Positions 39,730 through 48,910 of a stretch of DNA of 64,000 bases are shown piece after piece; position 1 is the first letter of the stretch; the number at the start of each line of letters is the position of its first letter. The position numbers were made by a program, and so were the translations under genes. The stretch covers positions 248,001 through 312,000 of the forward strand of contig NZ_WXYO01000006.1 of the NCBI RefSeq assembly GCF_009901585.1, written 5' to 3'. The notes under the pieces are model-generated. The model was not told the origin of the DNA and made no database searches. It worked only from the letters and a program-made list of their open reading frames with translations. Source of the DNA: Poritiphilus flavus (GTDB taxonomy: Bacteria > Bacteroidota > Bacteroidia > Flavobacteriales > Flavobacteriaceae).

Positions 39730-40176
39730 TTAACGGCTAAAATCAGGAATATGCTGCAAAAAGCGATACTTTTCTTGCTCAAAGTCCATTTCGGCAAAAA
39801 AATGATCCAGCCCATTGGTAACCATCAGGAACCTGGCCTTTAATTGCAGGTTATACCTGGCTATTTGGTCAAAGGTAGACTGATCTACTGTGATATCAGG
39901 GGATTTGCATTCAACCAGTATTCGGATGCTCCCGTCTGGTTCGTAGACCACGATATCGTATCGCTTATTTAGTTTGTTGATCTTTAATTGCTTTTCTACA
40001 TTGATCAGGCTGGCTGGATATTTCTTGGTAAATATCAGAAAATGAAGGGTATGCTGCCTTACCCATTCCTCCGGCTGCAGGACCACGAACTTTTTACGGA
40101 TCAGGTCGAAAATCCGGATTTTATTTTCGCTATTTTTGAAGCGAAACTGGTAGGACGGGAAATTAAGGCGTTGCAT
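39730..40176 (-). CDS. HSDR_N domain protein (type I restriction R-subunit N-terminus-like, stand-alone)
   Basis: A 148-residue protein resembling the PD-(D/E)xK nuclease domain found at the N-terminus of type I restriction HsdR subunits. The core is visible in KRYDIVVYEPDGS, then ILVECKSPD (Asp and E-x-K). There is no helicase part and no HsdM/HsdS nearby, so it is not a restriction system. Stand-alone copies in this position are widespread in Bacteroidota. The small size suggests a housekeeping or vestigial nuclease. It is divergent from holA with only 26 bases between start codons, so the two share a promoter region. Confidence 0.85.
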   Translation of the reverse strand: MQRLNFPSYQFRFKNSENKIRIFDLIRKKFVVLQPEEWVRQHTLHFLIFTKKYPASLINVEKQLKINKLNKRYDIVVYEPDGSIRILVECKSPDITVDQSTFDQIARYNLQLKARFLMVTNGLDHFFAEMDFEQEKYRFLQHIPDFSR

Positions 40177-40202
40177 AGCGCAAATTTGGAGTTTTTTTTT
40201 GG

Positions 40203-41207
40203 ATGGACGAAGTAAAGCAAATTGTTAATGATATAAGGAACGGGGCGGTAAAGCACATTTACTTTTTAATGGGTGAAGAGCCTTATTTTATTGACAAGAT
40301 CGCAGAGTATATTGAAAAGAACGTACTGACCGAAGAGGAACGTGGTTTTAACCAGTTGGTGCTTTATGGAAAGGAGACTAATGTGGATGCGGTCATTGGC
40401 AGCGCCAAAAGATATCCCATGATGTCCGAAAAGCAGGTGGTTATCGTAAAAGAAGCGCAACACCTGTCCCGGACTATTGAAAATTTTGCGAAGTATGCGG
40501 AATCGCCTCAACCTTCAACTGTACTGGTGATCTGTTACAAATACAAGAAGATAGACAAGCGCAAGAAATTGTATAAAACGATCCGGGATAATGGGGGAGT
40601 GGTATTCGAAAGCAAGAAACTATACGAAAACCAGGTTGCCGAATGGATCCGAAAAATGTTGCTTGGCAAAAGATATAGCATCACGCACAAGGCTTCAGGA
40701 TTGTTAGTTGAGTTTTTGGGAACCGACCTCAGCAGAATTTCAAACGAGTTGGAAAAACTGCGTTTGGTACTGCCTCAAAAATCTGAAATTACCCCTGCCG
40801 TGATCGAAAAGCATATTGGGATCAACAAGGATTACAATAATTTTGAATTGAAAAAGGCTATTGGAGAAAAGGACCTCACTAAAGCCACTCGTATCATCAA
40901 CTATTTTGCCCAGAATCCCAGGGATAACCCATTTGTTGTAACCATCACTTTGCTCTATAACTTTTTCTCCCAGTTACTGCAATACCATGGTTTACAGGAT
41001 CACTCACCAAAGAATGTCGCCGGTACTTTAAGGATCAATCCTTATTTCGTTTCGGAATTCCAGGTTGCCGCCCGAAACTATCCTATGAAGAAAACGAGTC
41101 AGATCGTTTCTGTCCTAAGGGAGCTGGATATGAAAGGAAAAGGGGTAGGAGCAAACAATATCTCCCAATCAGAACTACTCAAGGAATTACTTGCTAAACT
41201 AAGTTGA
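40203..41207 (+). CDS. holA: DNA polymerase III delta subunit
   Basis: A clamp-loader subunit that opens the beta sliding clamp. Features are HIYFLMGEEPYFIDKIAEYIE at the start, a degenerate AAA+ core without Walker A as usual for delta, DLSRISNELEKLRL and the C-terminal helical collar with KTSQIVSVLRELDMKGKGVGA. At 334 residues it has normal length. It starts 26 bases from the divergent HSDR_N gene. Its stop directly abuts the convergent DoxX gene. Confidence 0.92.
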   Translation: MDEVKQIVNDIRNGAVKHIYFLMGEEPYFIDKIAEYIEKNVLTEEERGFNQLVLYGKETNVDAVIGSAKRYPMMSEKQVVIVKEAQHLSRTIENFAKYAESPQPSTVLVICYKYKKIDKRKKLYKTIRDNGGVVFESKKLYENQVAEWIRKMLLGKRYSITHKASGLLVEFLGTDLSRISNELEKLRLVLPQKSEITPAVIEKHIGINKDYNNFELKKAIGEKDLTKATRIINYFAQNPRDNPFVVTITLLYNFFSQLLQYHGLQDHSPKNVAGTLRINPYFVSEFQVAARNYPMKKTSQIVSVLRELDMKGKGVGANNISQSELLKELLAKLS

Positions 41208-41208
41208 T

Positions 41209-41586
41209 TTACTTCCTGTCTATGCTGAATTTGCCCGGCCCGGTCAGCACCAGCACCAGGAATATCAACAAGAAGAGCAGGGGTTTTTCCTTGGCTCCGA
41301 AAGGATCCGCCGAGTGGAAGAAAAACGCGGCTACGAACATCGATATGGCAGGAGGAATTGCTGCCCAGCGCGTTTTAAAGCCTATAATGATCAGAATCGG
41401 GCATACGAACTCAGCAAGTGTGGTAAGGAAGAGGGAGGGTGTAGCCCCGATTCCTATAGGGTCCGCAAATTCAAAATTGCCGTTGAGTAATTTCTTTACT
41501 TTCGGTATGCCATGGGTCAGAAGCATTACGGAGGATAATACCCTTAAAAGGGCAAGTCCCAGACTATTCTTAAAGTTCGAGGTCAT
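41209..41586 (-). CDS. DoxX family membrane protein
   Basis: A small inner-membrane protein with four predicted membrane helices (about residues 8-25, 50-72, 76-92, 98-116). LLRVLSSVMLLTHGIPKV and FVCPILIIIGFKTRWAA match the DoxX/SURF4-like pattern. The exact function in Bacteroidota is not known; some relatives take part in redox or thiosulphate:quinone chemistry. At 125 residues it is usual. The kinase-aminotransferase gene lies 49 bases upstream on the same strand. Confidence 0.85.
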   Translation of the reverse strand: MTSNFKNSLGLALLRVLSSVMLLTHGIPKVKKLLNGNFEFADPIGIGATPSLFLTTLAEFVCPILIIIGFKTRWAAIPPAISMFVAAFFFHSADPFGAKEKPLLFLLIFLVLVLTGPGKFSIDRK

Positions 41587-41635
41587 TAAATTTCATCTTC
41601 GTTTCGGTATAAATGTATTGAAATTTTTGAATAAG

Positions 41636-43879
41636 CTAGGCACGATTTTCCATTATGGAAGTCATCCTATCCAGCAATATTCTGGCATCATTTTCATTAA
41701 ATGACAGTGGGGGTTTGATTTTCAGCACATTATCAAAAGGCCCATCTGTACCGATAAGGATAAAATTTTCTCTAAGTTCATTTTTTAGGTGGTTGGCCAG
41801 TTCAGTATATGGTTTTCCCTGAAGATCCAGGAGTTCTACCCCAAGGAACATTCCGCTACCCCGAACATCCGCAATCTCAGCATACCGCTTTCCGAGTTCT
41901 TCGAGGCCGCTTTTCAGGAAATTACCGACAGTCTTAGCTTTTTGCTGTAAGCGCTCTTCTTCTATAACATCAAGAACGGCTTCTCCAATCGCGCATGAGA
42001 CCGGATTTCCTCCAAAGGAACTGAAGAACTCCGGACCGTGATCAAAGCTTGCTGCGATCTCCGAAGTAGTGACTATGGCTCCTATGGGATGCCCATTGCC
42101 CATAGGCTTACCAAGAATAACGATATCCGGAACGACCTCGTGCATTTCAAAACCCCAGAAATGATCCCCCAGCCTTCCAAAACCCACCTGCACCTCATCA
42201 CTAATGCACACGCCTCCCTGCGATCTGACCTCAGGATAGACCGTTTGCAAGTATCCCTTTGCAAGGGGGACCTGCCCGCCACAGCCAACTATCGGCTCGG
42301 CGATAAAGGCGGCAATTTCACCCTGGTTTTTTTGCAAAAGTTCTACGGATCTTTTAGCAAAATAAGCCCCTGCTTCGGCCTCTTCATAACCGGAATTAAA
42401 CGCCTTTGGCAATTCACACTCAAGGATGTCAGGGTTGTGATATTCCTTATCCAGCTTGTGGTATTTGTACGGACTGATCTGGATACCTGTAGCTGTATTG
42501 CCGTGGTATCCGTCTTGCAGGACCATGATCTTATTCTTGCGGGTATGTGTTCTGGCTAACCTTATGGCCAGATCGCTGGCAGCACTCCCGGAATTCACAA
42601 AGAAGATCTTATTCAGTGAATCGGGAAAGAGGTTCAACAGTTTTTCGGTATAGCGATACAAGCTGTCGTAGAGATACCTGGTATTGGTATTAAGGACGGA
42701 CATGGCCCGCTGCCCCGCACGGACTACTTTGGGGTGGCAATGCCCTGCAAGCATAATATTATTGTAGGCATCCAGAAATGAATTTCCATGTATGTCGTAC
42801 ATATACTGGAAAGCGGACCTTTTCATCTGTATCGGGTTCCGGTAGCTCAGCGAAAGTGAATCGCTGAAATACAGATGGCGTTGATCCAACTGTTTCTCGA
42901 TTGGCGTGACCTCAATTTCCCAACCGCAAACCTTTTTAAAGGCATTTTCTGCTGCAATTGGACCGATCTCAAGCCATTTCCGAAGCAGCTCCCAGGCCGG
43001 TTTTTCGCTAATGGTGATATATTCTGAGTCCGGTTTGTCCAGCTTGGTTTTAGCGGAATTACAAACGCTGGTGGCCAGCCTGGCGCCGATCAGGAAATAC
43101 AACACCTCCAGCTCGACCTCCTCAAGCGGTAAGACTTGCTGATAAGCTGCGATAACACTGGAAGCAATTTCCAGAGGACGGGTTTTATGCATCATGACAT
43201 AAGTGAGGGCCACTGCAAGTTCGTTGATTAACCAGCTGTGACACATATCCCCAAAATCGATGATACCGCTTACGCGATTTTCCCTGGTAAGCACATTCCA
43301 ATCATTGGCGTCGTTGTGAATTATTTTCTTTCTAAGCCGATGGCTGATCGGAAGAACCTGTTGTTCATACTGCAGATAAAAATAGTCTACCAGGTTCCTG
43401 TTCCCGGCATCCTCAATATAATTAAGGTAAGGACGATTGATCCCGAAGTGCTTGAGGTCCCATCGGGTCTCCTTGGCAAGAATTTCCGCTTGTTTACAGT
43501 CGAGGAGGGCGTTGTCCATCTCTGCCAGGAATCGGCCAAAGGAATGTAGCAGTTCCTCTTCATGTGATACATCTCCTAAAAAGGTACCTTCCACATAAGA
43601 CAACAATCTGAAAAGACAGTCACCTTTCTCAAAAATTGCTTGCTGATCCCTGGTAAGCTCAGGTTCTGGAAAATCGTAAGGCAGGGTACTAAGGGTCTGT
43701 AATACCTCATTTTCAGCCTTCAATAATCCTCGGGTCTCTTCGCTGTCGGGGTATTGTTTGAGCACGAAGGAACCTTTCGAACAAACAATTTTGTAGTTTA
43801 TACTGTCGTAACCTTCAAGTTGGCTTACGGAAGTAACCTTATAGCCAAAGAATCCTTCAATGATCTCTTTAATTTCCAT
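41636..43879 (-). CDS. Fusion of APH/choline-kinase-type phosphotransferase and class III PLP aminotransferase/phospho-lyase
   Basis: A two-domain 747-residue enzyme. Residues about 1-300 form an aminoglycoside-phosphotransferase-like kinase with [10 protein letters not shown] (catalytic Asp) and [10 protein letters not shown] (metal-binding DFG-like). Residues about 340-747 form a class III PLP fold with [20 protein letters not shown] and the PLP-lysine in GKPMGNGHP (Lys591). In animals, hydroxylysine kinase (AGPHD1) and 5-phosphohydroxylysine or ethanolamine-phosphate phospho-lyase (AGXT2L) act in sequence and are relatives of these two halves. The fusion therefore suggests that one protein phosphorylates an amino alcohol and then eliminates phosphate. 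The substrate is not shown by the sequence. Confidence 0.85.
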   Translation of the reverse strand: MEIKEIIEGFFGYKVTSVSQLEGYDSINYKIVCSKGSFVLKQYPDSEETRGLLKAENEVLQTLSTLPYDFPEPELTRDQQAIFEKGDCLFRLLSYVEGTFLGDVSHEEELLHSFGRFLAEMDNALLDCKQAEILAKETRWDLKHFGINRPYLNYIEDAGNRNLVDYFYLQYEQQVLPISHRLRKKIIHNDANDWNVLTRENRVSGIIDFGDMCHSWLINELAVALTYVMMHKTRPLEIASSVIAAYQQVLPLEEVELEVLYFLIGARLATSVCNSAKTKLDKPDSEYITISEKPAWELLRKWLEIGPIAAENAFKKVCGWEIEVTPIEKQLDQRHLYFSDSLSLSYRNPIQMKRSAFQYMYDIHGNSFLDAYNNIMLAGHCHPKVVRAGQRAMSVLNTNTRYLYDSLYRYTEKLLNLFPDSLNKIFFVNSGSAASDLAIRLARTHTRKNKIMVLQDGYHGNTATGIQISPYKYHKLDKEYHNPDILECELPKAFNSGYEEAEAGAYFAKRSVELLQKNQGEIAAFIAEPIVGCGGQVPLAKGYLQTVYPEVRSQGGVCISDEVQVGFGRLGDHFWGFEMHEVVPDIVILGKPMGNGHPIGAIVTTSEIAASFDHGPEFFSSFGGNPVSCAIGEAVLDVIEEERLQQKAKTVGNFLKSGLEELGKRYAEIADVRGSGMFLGVELLDLQGKPYTELANHLKNELRENFILIGTDGPFDNVLKIKPPLSFNENDARILLDRMTSIMENRA

Positions 43880-43990
43880 TACTTAAACCTCGGCCGCCGT
43901 CCGCTGCCTGTAAGAAATTGAATAATATCTCAAAGTAAAGGAATTAAGCTGCTTAGTGGTAACAGAAATTTGACTTTTTACCTGAAGCGG

Positions 43991-44383
43991 TTAGTTTGTT
44001 TCCAATAACTGTTGAGTTCCCAACTCATCAAATACGGCCTCCAGAACCAGTTTTTGAGGTCTGTATTCAAACTTTAGATATCGGTTGTCTTTACCTTGCA
44101 ATTCAAAGATCGAATCGCGGTTTACAAATTTGAACGCCACAGAATTTTGCGCGGTTTTCTCAGATATTGTGGTCTCATATATTCCATCGCCGTCATCGTC
44201 GGTCATAGGTACTTTCACCCTCCAGGCAGGATCTGTGAATTGTCCGCGGATCCCGACAGCCGAGACACTGTCCACAGCTCGCATATCTACTTTAAAGGTT
44301 ACCTCTTTTAAGTGGGTTTCCTGAACACAACTAAAGAACAAAATTGAACTGCACAGTGCATAAATGATGTTTTCTTTTCTCAT
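43991..44383 (-). CDS. Small lipoprotein with starch-binding/E-set-like domain
   Basis: A 130-residue protein with a lipoprotein signal (ILFFSC, Cys at about 19) followed by a single beta domain. VTFKVDMRAV, then GIRGQFTDPAW and DDDGDGIYETTI, resemble the CBM20/CBM48-like starch-binding or E-set modules found in Bacteroidota surface proteins. No catalytic domain is attached. It lies 71 bases downstream of a DoxX gene on the same strand, in a unit apparently controlled by the AraC regulator upstream. Confidence 0.65.
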   Translation of the reverse strand: MRKENIIYALCSSILFFSCVQETHLKEVTFKVDMRAVDSVSAVGIRGQFTDPAWRVKVPMTDDDGDGIYETTISEKTAQNSVAFKFVNRDSIFELQGKDNRYLKFEYRPQKLVLEAVFDELGTQQLLETN

Positions 44384-44454
44384 GATCTTGATTTTATTTT
44401 GAATGGTTTAGAAATGAATTGATGCCAGGGAATTATTGTGCCCTTCCCGGGCGG

Positions 44455-44955
44455 TCACTTTTGTGATGCATTATTCAGTCTTTTGCTTATTAGATAATCC
44501 AGACCAAATCTGCCTGATCCCAGATAGAGGTTGTATACTGAGATCCATAGAAAACTGGCCGCGGGTAACAAACCCCAGGTGCTTCCTCCCCATTTCTGAC
44601 AGAAAATTGCGACCAACATGGTACACATAATGAGGAAAGATGCTACCCTCGTCTTCAATCCAAGAGCGAGAAAAAGCCCTCCTACAGCCTCACTAAATGC
44701 CCCCATCCATGCAAAGAATACCGGGGCTAACGCAAATATTCCGCCATAGGCTGCCACATCTTCCGGAAACCAGGCTACTACCTCAAAAAAGTCCAGGTTG
44801 CGATCATCATCTGTCCAGGGCATTCCAAATTTTGGTGCGCCGAATTCCAGAGCGATTATCATTCCCCCGATAAATCGTATTAAAGCAAAAACGGCATCTG
44901 CGATCCAGTGGTTTTGAAGGACTGGCTTGATCAATTGTTTTAGTATTTTCATCAT
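44455..44955 (-). CDS. DoxX family membrane protein
   Basis: A 166-residue membrane protein with about four hydrophobic segments (residues 22-40, 70-95, 105-122, 130-148). ALIRFIGGMIIALEFGAPKF and LALGLKTRVASFLIM match the DoxX pattern, but it is longer and clearly different from the copy at 41209-41586. It is the first gene after the AraC regulator. A strong inverted repeat lies 75-103 bases upstream of its start, so regulated expression together with the downstream lipoprotein is likely. Substrate unknown. Confidence 0.8.
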   Translation of the reverse strand: MMKILKQLIKPVLQNHWIADAVFALIRFIGGMIIALEFGAPKFGMPWTDDDRNLDFFEVVAWFPEDVAAYGGIFALAPVFFAWMGAFSEAVGGLFLALGLKTRVASFLIMCTMLVAIFCQKWGGSTWGLLPAASFLWISVYNLYLGSGRFGLDYLISKRLNNASQK

Positions 44956-45029
44956 CCTGATTGATTTTTGTTGAACGGCACAAATCTCAGGATTAGGTCA
45001 AAGTTGGGCGACCCAAAGTGTACGGGCAG

Positions 45030-45058
45030 GTCTCAAATACGATTTGAGACGTCTCATT
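45030..45058. promoter_or_regulatory. Inverted-repeat operator candidate between the AraC regulator and the DoxX gene
   Basis: GTCTCAAAT (45030-45038) and ATTTGAGAC (45042-45050) are perfect 9-base arms around three bases. A third half-site, GTCTCATT, follows directly (45051-45058), creating the palindrome GAGACGTCTC (45046-45055). No T-tract follows on either strand, so a terminator is unlikely. Confidence 0.55.
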
Positions 45059-45075
45059 CGGGAAGTAATAGGGTA

Positions 45076-46269
45076 TTAAGACAAGGTTTTGAGATACTCG
45101 GTCGGGGAGGAGTTCGTAATTTTTTTAAATACACGGTTGAAAGTGGCCTTGCTATTGAAACCGCATTCAAAAGCGATACCTAGAAGTGAGAGTTGCTTGT
45201 GACGTCCTTCCGCTAACTTGTCTTTCATGGCGTTAACGCGATAGCCGTTAATGAAGTCGTTGAAATTTTTCTGGAATCCCATATTGATCACTTCAGACAA
45301 TTGGCTTCTGGACATATTCAAACCCAAAGCCAGGTCCCTCAGGTTCAGATCTGCATCCAAATAGGGCTTTTCTTTTTCAAGATAATTGAGAACTACTAAC
45401 TTTTGTTCCTCTATCCCTGGTTCCTGGACAGCATGCGCGGCTGTGGTGTTTTGCTCCTTGATTTTTATAACCGACTGCCTATTTCCTGGTTTAAAATCCA
45501 GTCCGTGCAGGGTAGTGGTGTCCGTAAAATACCCCTTAATACCCACATAAATTATCACCATTGCAGAGATAAGCTGATACCACCAGCGTTGTATCCAGCT
45601 TAGCTCAAAAACACTAAGGTCAACGAATTGCTGCAGTACCCAGTATAGGAACAGAAAGCTGTGCAGGTACAGAAAGGTCTTTATCCAGTTCAATTCCAGG
45701 CGGTAGGTGTTGGAGAAGTATTCCTGGATCTGTTTTTTGTATTGGAAAAAGAGTTGCAGGGTAAACGCGAGGTACAGCAGATGTTGGAAAATATAGACCG
45801 CTTCCCAGAAAACACCCATATAACCCATATCCAGGCTTTCCATAAGAATACCATTTTGTTTGTCCGCAAACCCGGGTTGACCGACGTCGTAAAGAAGGAT
45901 AAAGATCCTGTAGATGAAGTATAACAGCACCGGAAGGAAATGATACAGGTCCTTCTTTTTAAACCGGAAGTCCGAAGTGGTTACCGAGCGCACATAAAGA
46001 TAAATGAGTGGGCCTATGGCCAGTCCCAGATAAATTAGGTAATAATTCACTTTGGTATTCCTATAGGTGTCATACCAATCCATGAAACCTATGGTATAAC
46101 TTGTTCTGTGATAACAGGTAATAAGAACAAGAAGTCCCAGAAATAGATCGGAAATAATCCTTCGTTTGCTATATCGCGAAAGCAGCAAAATCCCGAAGAT
46201 AACTCCCTGGCTTACCAGGACCAGTAAAGGGGTACTGAAAATATTGAAATCCGGGAAGACTAAAAACAT
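45076..46269 (-). CDS. AraC family transcriptional regulator with N-terminal membrane domain
   Basis: About 250 residues with seven or so membrane segments are followed by a cytosolic AraC/XylS DNA-binding domain (about 290-397). The latter holds the two helix-turn-helix units: LNLRDLALGLNMSRSQLSEVI and LLGIAFECGFNSKATFNRVFKK. This architecture, a membrane sensor joined to an AraC domain, is frequent in Flavobacteriia. The start is placed at ATG 46269 (MFLVFPDFNIF); the frame runs 9 codons further. It lies upstream of the DoxX-lipoprotein unit on the same strand and is its probable regulator. The signal is unknown. Confidence 0.85.
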   Translation of the reverse strand: MFLVFPDFNIFSTPLLVLVSQGVIFGILLLSRYSKRRIISDLFLGLLVLITCYHRTSYTIGFMDWYDTYRNTKVNYYLIYLGLAIGPLIYLYVRSVTTSDFRFKKKDLYHFLPVLLYFIYRIFILLYDVGQPGFADKQNGILMESLDMGYMGVFWEAVYIFQHLLYLAFTLQLFFQYKKQIQEYFSNTYRLELNWIKTFLYLHSFLFLYWVLQQFVDLSVFELSWIQRWWYQLISAMVIIYVGIKGYFTDTTTLHGLDFKPGNRQSVIKIKEQNTTAAHAVQEPGIEEQKLVVLNYLEKEKPYLDADLNLRDLALGLNMSRSQLSEVINMGFQKNFNDFINGYRVNAMKDKLAEGRHKQLSLLGIAFECGFNSKATFNRVFKKITNSSPTEYLKTLS

Positions 46270-46337
46270 AGCTGCTTTTGGCCCTAAATATAACAAAAAC
46301 CCGATTCAGAAAAGTAGCTCAGAACAAGGTTGTCGGG

Positions 46338-48749
46338 CTATCGAAGTTTTGGGAAGTCCTCCGGGTTAGATTCGTGCATTATTTCGTACACTTTTTCAAA
46401 AATATCTTCCGCATTGGGTTTGGAGAAGTAGTCACCATCCGAAGCGTAAGCAGGTCTGTGAGCCTTGGAGGTCAGGGTCTGCGGAGCGCTGTCTAAATAG
46501 CGATAGGCACCCTGTCTTTCTATGATATCCTGTAGCAAATAGGCCGCACAACCCCCCGGTACATCCTCGTCGATGATCAGCAGGCGGTTTGTCTTCTTCA
46601 CACTTTTGGCGACATCATTGTTCAGGTCGAACGGCAACAGACTTTGGGCATCTATGACCTCGGCATCTATGCCTACCTCAACCAGCTCCCGGGCAACCTC
46701 AGTTACGATCCGTAATGTAGATCCATAGGAGAGTAAGGTGATATCTGATCCTGCCCTGACGGTTTCAACTACCCCAATAGGAGTGCATAGTTCCCCAAGA
46801 TTCTCGGGCTTGGGTTCTTTTAGTCGATACCCGTTCAGGCTTTCAATGACCAGTGCGGGTTCATCACTTTTCATCAGGGTGTTGTAAAAACCTGCGGCCT
46901 TGGTCATATTCCTGGGGACAAGTATGTACATTCCTCTTAGCAGATGTATCAGTCCGCCCATGGGAGAACCTGAATGCCAGATCCCTTCCAGGCGATGCCC
47001 TCTGGTTCTTACAATTAGTGGCGCTTTCTGTTTCCCCACCGTTCTATAAAGTAGCGTAGCCAGGTCGTCACTCAAAGTCTGCAAGGCGTAAAGCAAATAG
47101 TCCAGATACTGGATTTCCGCTATGGGACGCAAGCCACGTAATGCCAATCCGATACCCTGACCAATAATGGTGGTCTCCCGGATACCTGTATCAGAGACCC
47201 GTATTTCTCCGTATTTTTTTTGCAGCCCTTCAAGCCCCTGGTTTACATCTCCGATATTTCCGCTATCCTCACCAAATACAAGGGCTTCGGGATATTTTTC
47301 AAATAAGGCATCGAAGTTATCGCGTAAAATTATACGGCCATCCACCATTTCCGACTCTTGAGAATAGTCGGGTTTAACCTCTTCTACTGCGGTAGCGTTT
47401 GTTGGTAATTCGCAATATAGGTGCGAACTGAATTTGGGTTGCACTTCGAGCAGGAACTCATCTATCCATCGTCTTAAGGCCTCTTTTTCCTTAGATTCTT
47501 CTCCGAGGAGGTATCTCAGTGCCTTTCTGCTCTTTGCAAGCAAATCCTTTTTCAAAGGCTCGTCTATGGCGATCAGGTCGTTCTTTATACGTGTAATGAA
47601 AACCCTGTTACTGCTGTTTTCCGAAGCGTTTTCCAGCAGTTGAACCAATTCTTTCTTTGCTTCCCGATGCGGGCTAAGGAATTCAGACCAGGCTTCTTTT
47701 TTTGCTGCTCTTACTTCTCTCTTTATGGCCTTTTCGAGCTCTATAAGCTCTTCCTCCCCTGCAATGTTGTTTTCAAGTATCCATTCCCGGAATCTCTTGT
47801 TACAGTCATTTTCCTTTTCCCATTCCAGGCGTTCGGGGCTCTTATAACGCTCGTGGGATCCTGAAGTAGAATGCCCTTGCGGTTGTGTGAGTTCCGTAAC
47901 GTGTATGATTACAGGAACATGTTCTTCTCTCGCGATATCAGAAGCATTCTCAAAGGCGTGGATAAGAGCGGTATAGTCCCATCCTTTTACCGTAAACAGC
48001 TCGTAGCCGGGGGTTTCTTCATCCCGCTGAAACCCTTTTAGTATTTCGGAGATATTGCCTTTGGTAGTGTGATATTTCGCGGGGACTGAAATTCCGTATT
48101 CATCATCCCAGATCCCGATAACCATAGGCACTTGCAGAACCCCTGCGGCATTTACAGTCTCGAAAAAATGCCCTTCACTGGTGCTTGCATTTCCTATGGT
48201 GCCCCAGGCGACTTCGTTCCCCTTATCTGAAAACTTCTCGGAATTTAACTCCTTGTTGTGCCTGTATATCTTAGAAGCCTGAGCCAGGCCCAATAACCTG
48301 GGCATTTGTCCGGCGGTACATGAGATATCAGCGCTGCTGTTTTTTTGTTTGGTAAGATCCCTCCAGCTTCCGTCTTCGTTGATGCTGTAGGTGACAAAGT
48401 GCCCTCCCATCTGCCTTCCGGCACTCATGGGTTCTTTTTCAATGTCTGTCGTGGCATAAAGGCCGTGGAAAAAGTCTTTGGGATTCAGGAATCCAAGGGC
48501 CATCATGAAGGTCTGATCCCTGTAATAACCACTTCTGAAATCCCCATCCCTGAAAGCCCGCGCCATTGCGAGTTGAGGAAGCTCTTTACCATCACCGAAA
48601 ATTCCGAATTTGGCCTTACCGGTGAGTACCTCACGGCGCCCGAGCAAACTACATTCCCGACTTGTGACGGCTACTTTGTAGTCTTGCAGGATCTGCGCCC
48701 TGAAATCTTCAAAGGAAATGTCGTCGCTGGTCTGTAGTTTTACTTTCAT
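46338..48749 (-). CDS. Fused alpha/beta subunit E1 of a branched-chain-type 2-oxoacid dehydrogenase
   Basis: A thiamine-diphosphate-dependent E1 that decarboxylates a 2-oxoacid and passes the acyl group to an E2 lipoyl enzyme. The alpha half (about 1-400) carries GNASTSEGHFFETVN and IWDDEYGISVP, the TPP-binding region. The beta half (about 460-803) carries DSGNIGDVNQGLEG, RTRGHRLEGIWHS and a transketolase C-terminal domain with IIDEDVPGGCAAYL. The frame extends to 48800, but ATG 48749 (MKVKLQTSDDISF) is the better start. Fused E1 proteins of about 800 residues are normal in Bacteroidota. There is no E2 or E3 gene nearby, so partners must be encoded elsewhere. Confidence 0.88.
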   Translation of the reverse strand: MKVKLQTSDDISFEDFRAQILQDYKVAVTSRECSLLGRREVLTGKAKFGIFGDGKELPQLAMARAFRDGDFRSGYYRDQTFMMALGFLNPKDFFHGLYATTDIEKEPMSAGRQMGGHFVTYSINEDGSWRDLTKQKNSSADISCTAGQMPRLLGLAQASKIYRHNKELNSEKFSDKGNEVAWGTIGNASTSEGHFFETVNAAGVLQVPMVIGIWDDEYGISVPAKYHTTKGNISEILKGFQRDEETPGYELFTVKGWDYTALIHAFENASDIAREEHVPVIIHVTELTQPQGHSTSGSHERYKSPERLEWEKENDCNKRFREWILENNIAGEEELIELEKAIKREVRAAKKEAWSEFLSPHREAKKELVQLLENASENSSNRVFITRIKNDLIAIDEPLKKDLLAKSRKALRYLLGEESKEKEALRRWIDEFLLEVQPKFSSHLYCELPTNATAVEEVKPDYSQESEMVDGRIILRDNFDALFEKYPEALVFGEDSGNIGDVNQGLEGLQKKYGEIRVSDTGIRETTIIGQGIGLALRGLRPIAEIQYLDYLLYALQTLSDDLATLLYRTVGKQKAPLIVRTRGHRLEGIWHSGSPMGGLIHLLRGMYILVPRNMTKAAGFYNTLMKSDEPALVIESLNGYRLKEPKPENLGELCTPIGVVETVRAGSDITLLSYGSTLRIVTEVARELVEVGIDAEVIDAQSLLPFDLNNDVAKSVKKTNRLLIIDEDVPGGCAAYLLQDIIERQGAYRYLDSAPQTLTSKAHRPAYASDGDYFSKPNAEDIFEKVYEIMHESNPEDFPKLR

Positions 48750-48910
48750 TGGCCCGGGTGGATTTTCCACAAAAATACCAAAACAGAACCGTTTTTGCAA
48801 TTTTGCAAAAGAGATAATTATTAAATATTTACTAAAAAAGAAGCATTTGAAACTATTTTTGTTGAAAATGTTTCAACAAAAATTTGATATACTGAGATAT
48901 CCTCAATAAA

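Noticed and set aside
39730-40176. Part of a type I restriction-modification system
   Set aside because: Only the nuclease-like N-terminal domain is present, with no helicase part and no HsdM or HsdS gene in the window.
45030-45058. Terminator of the AraC gene
   Set aside because: The inverted repeat has no T-tract after it on either strand and an extra half-site that fits an operator better.
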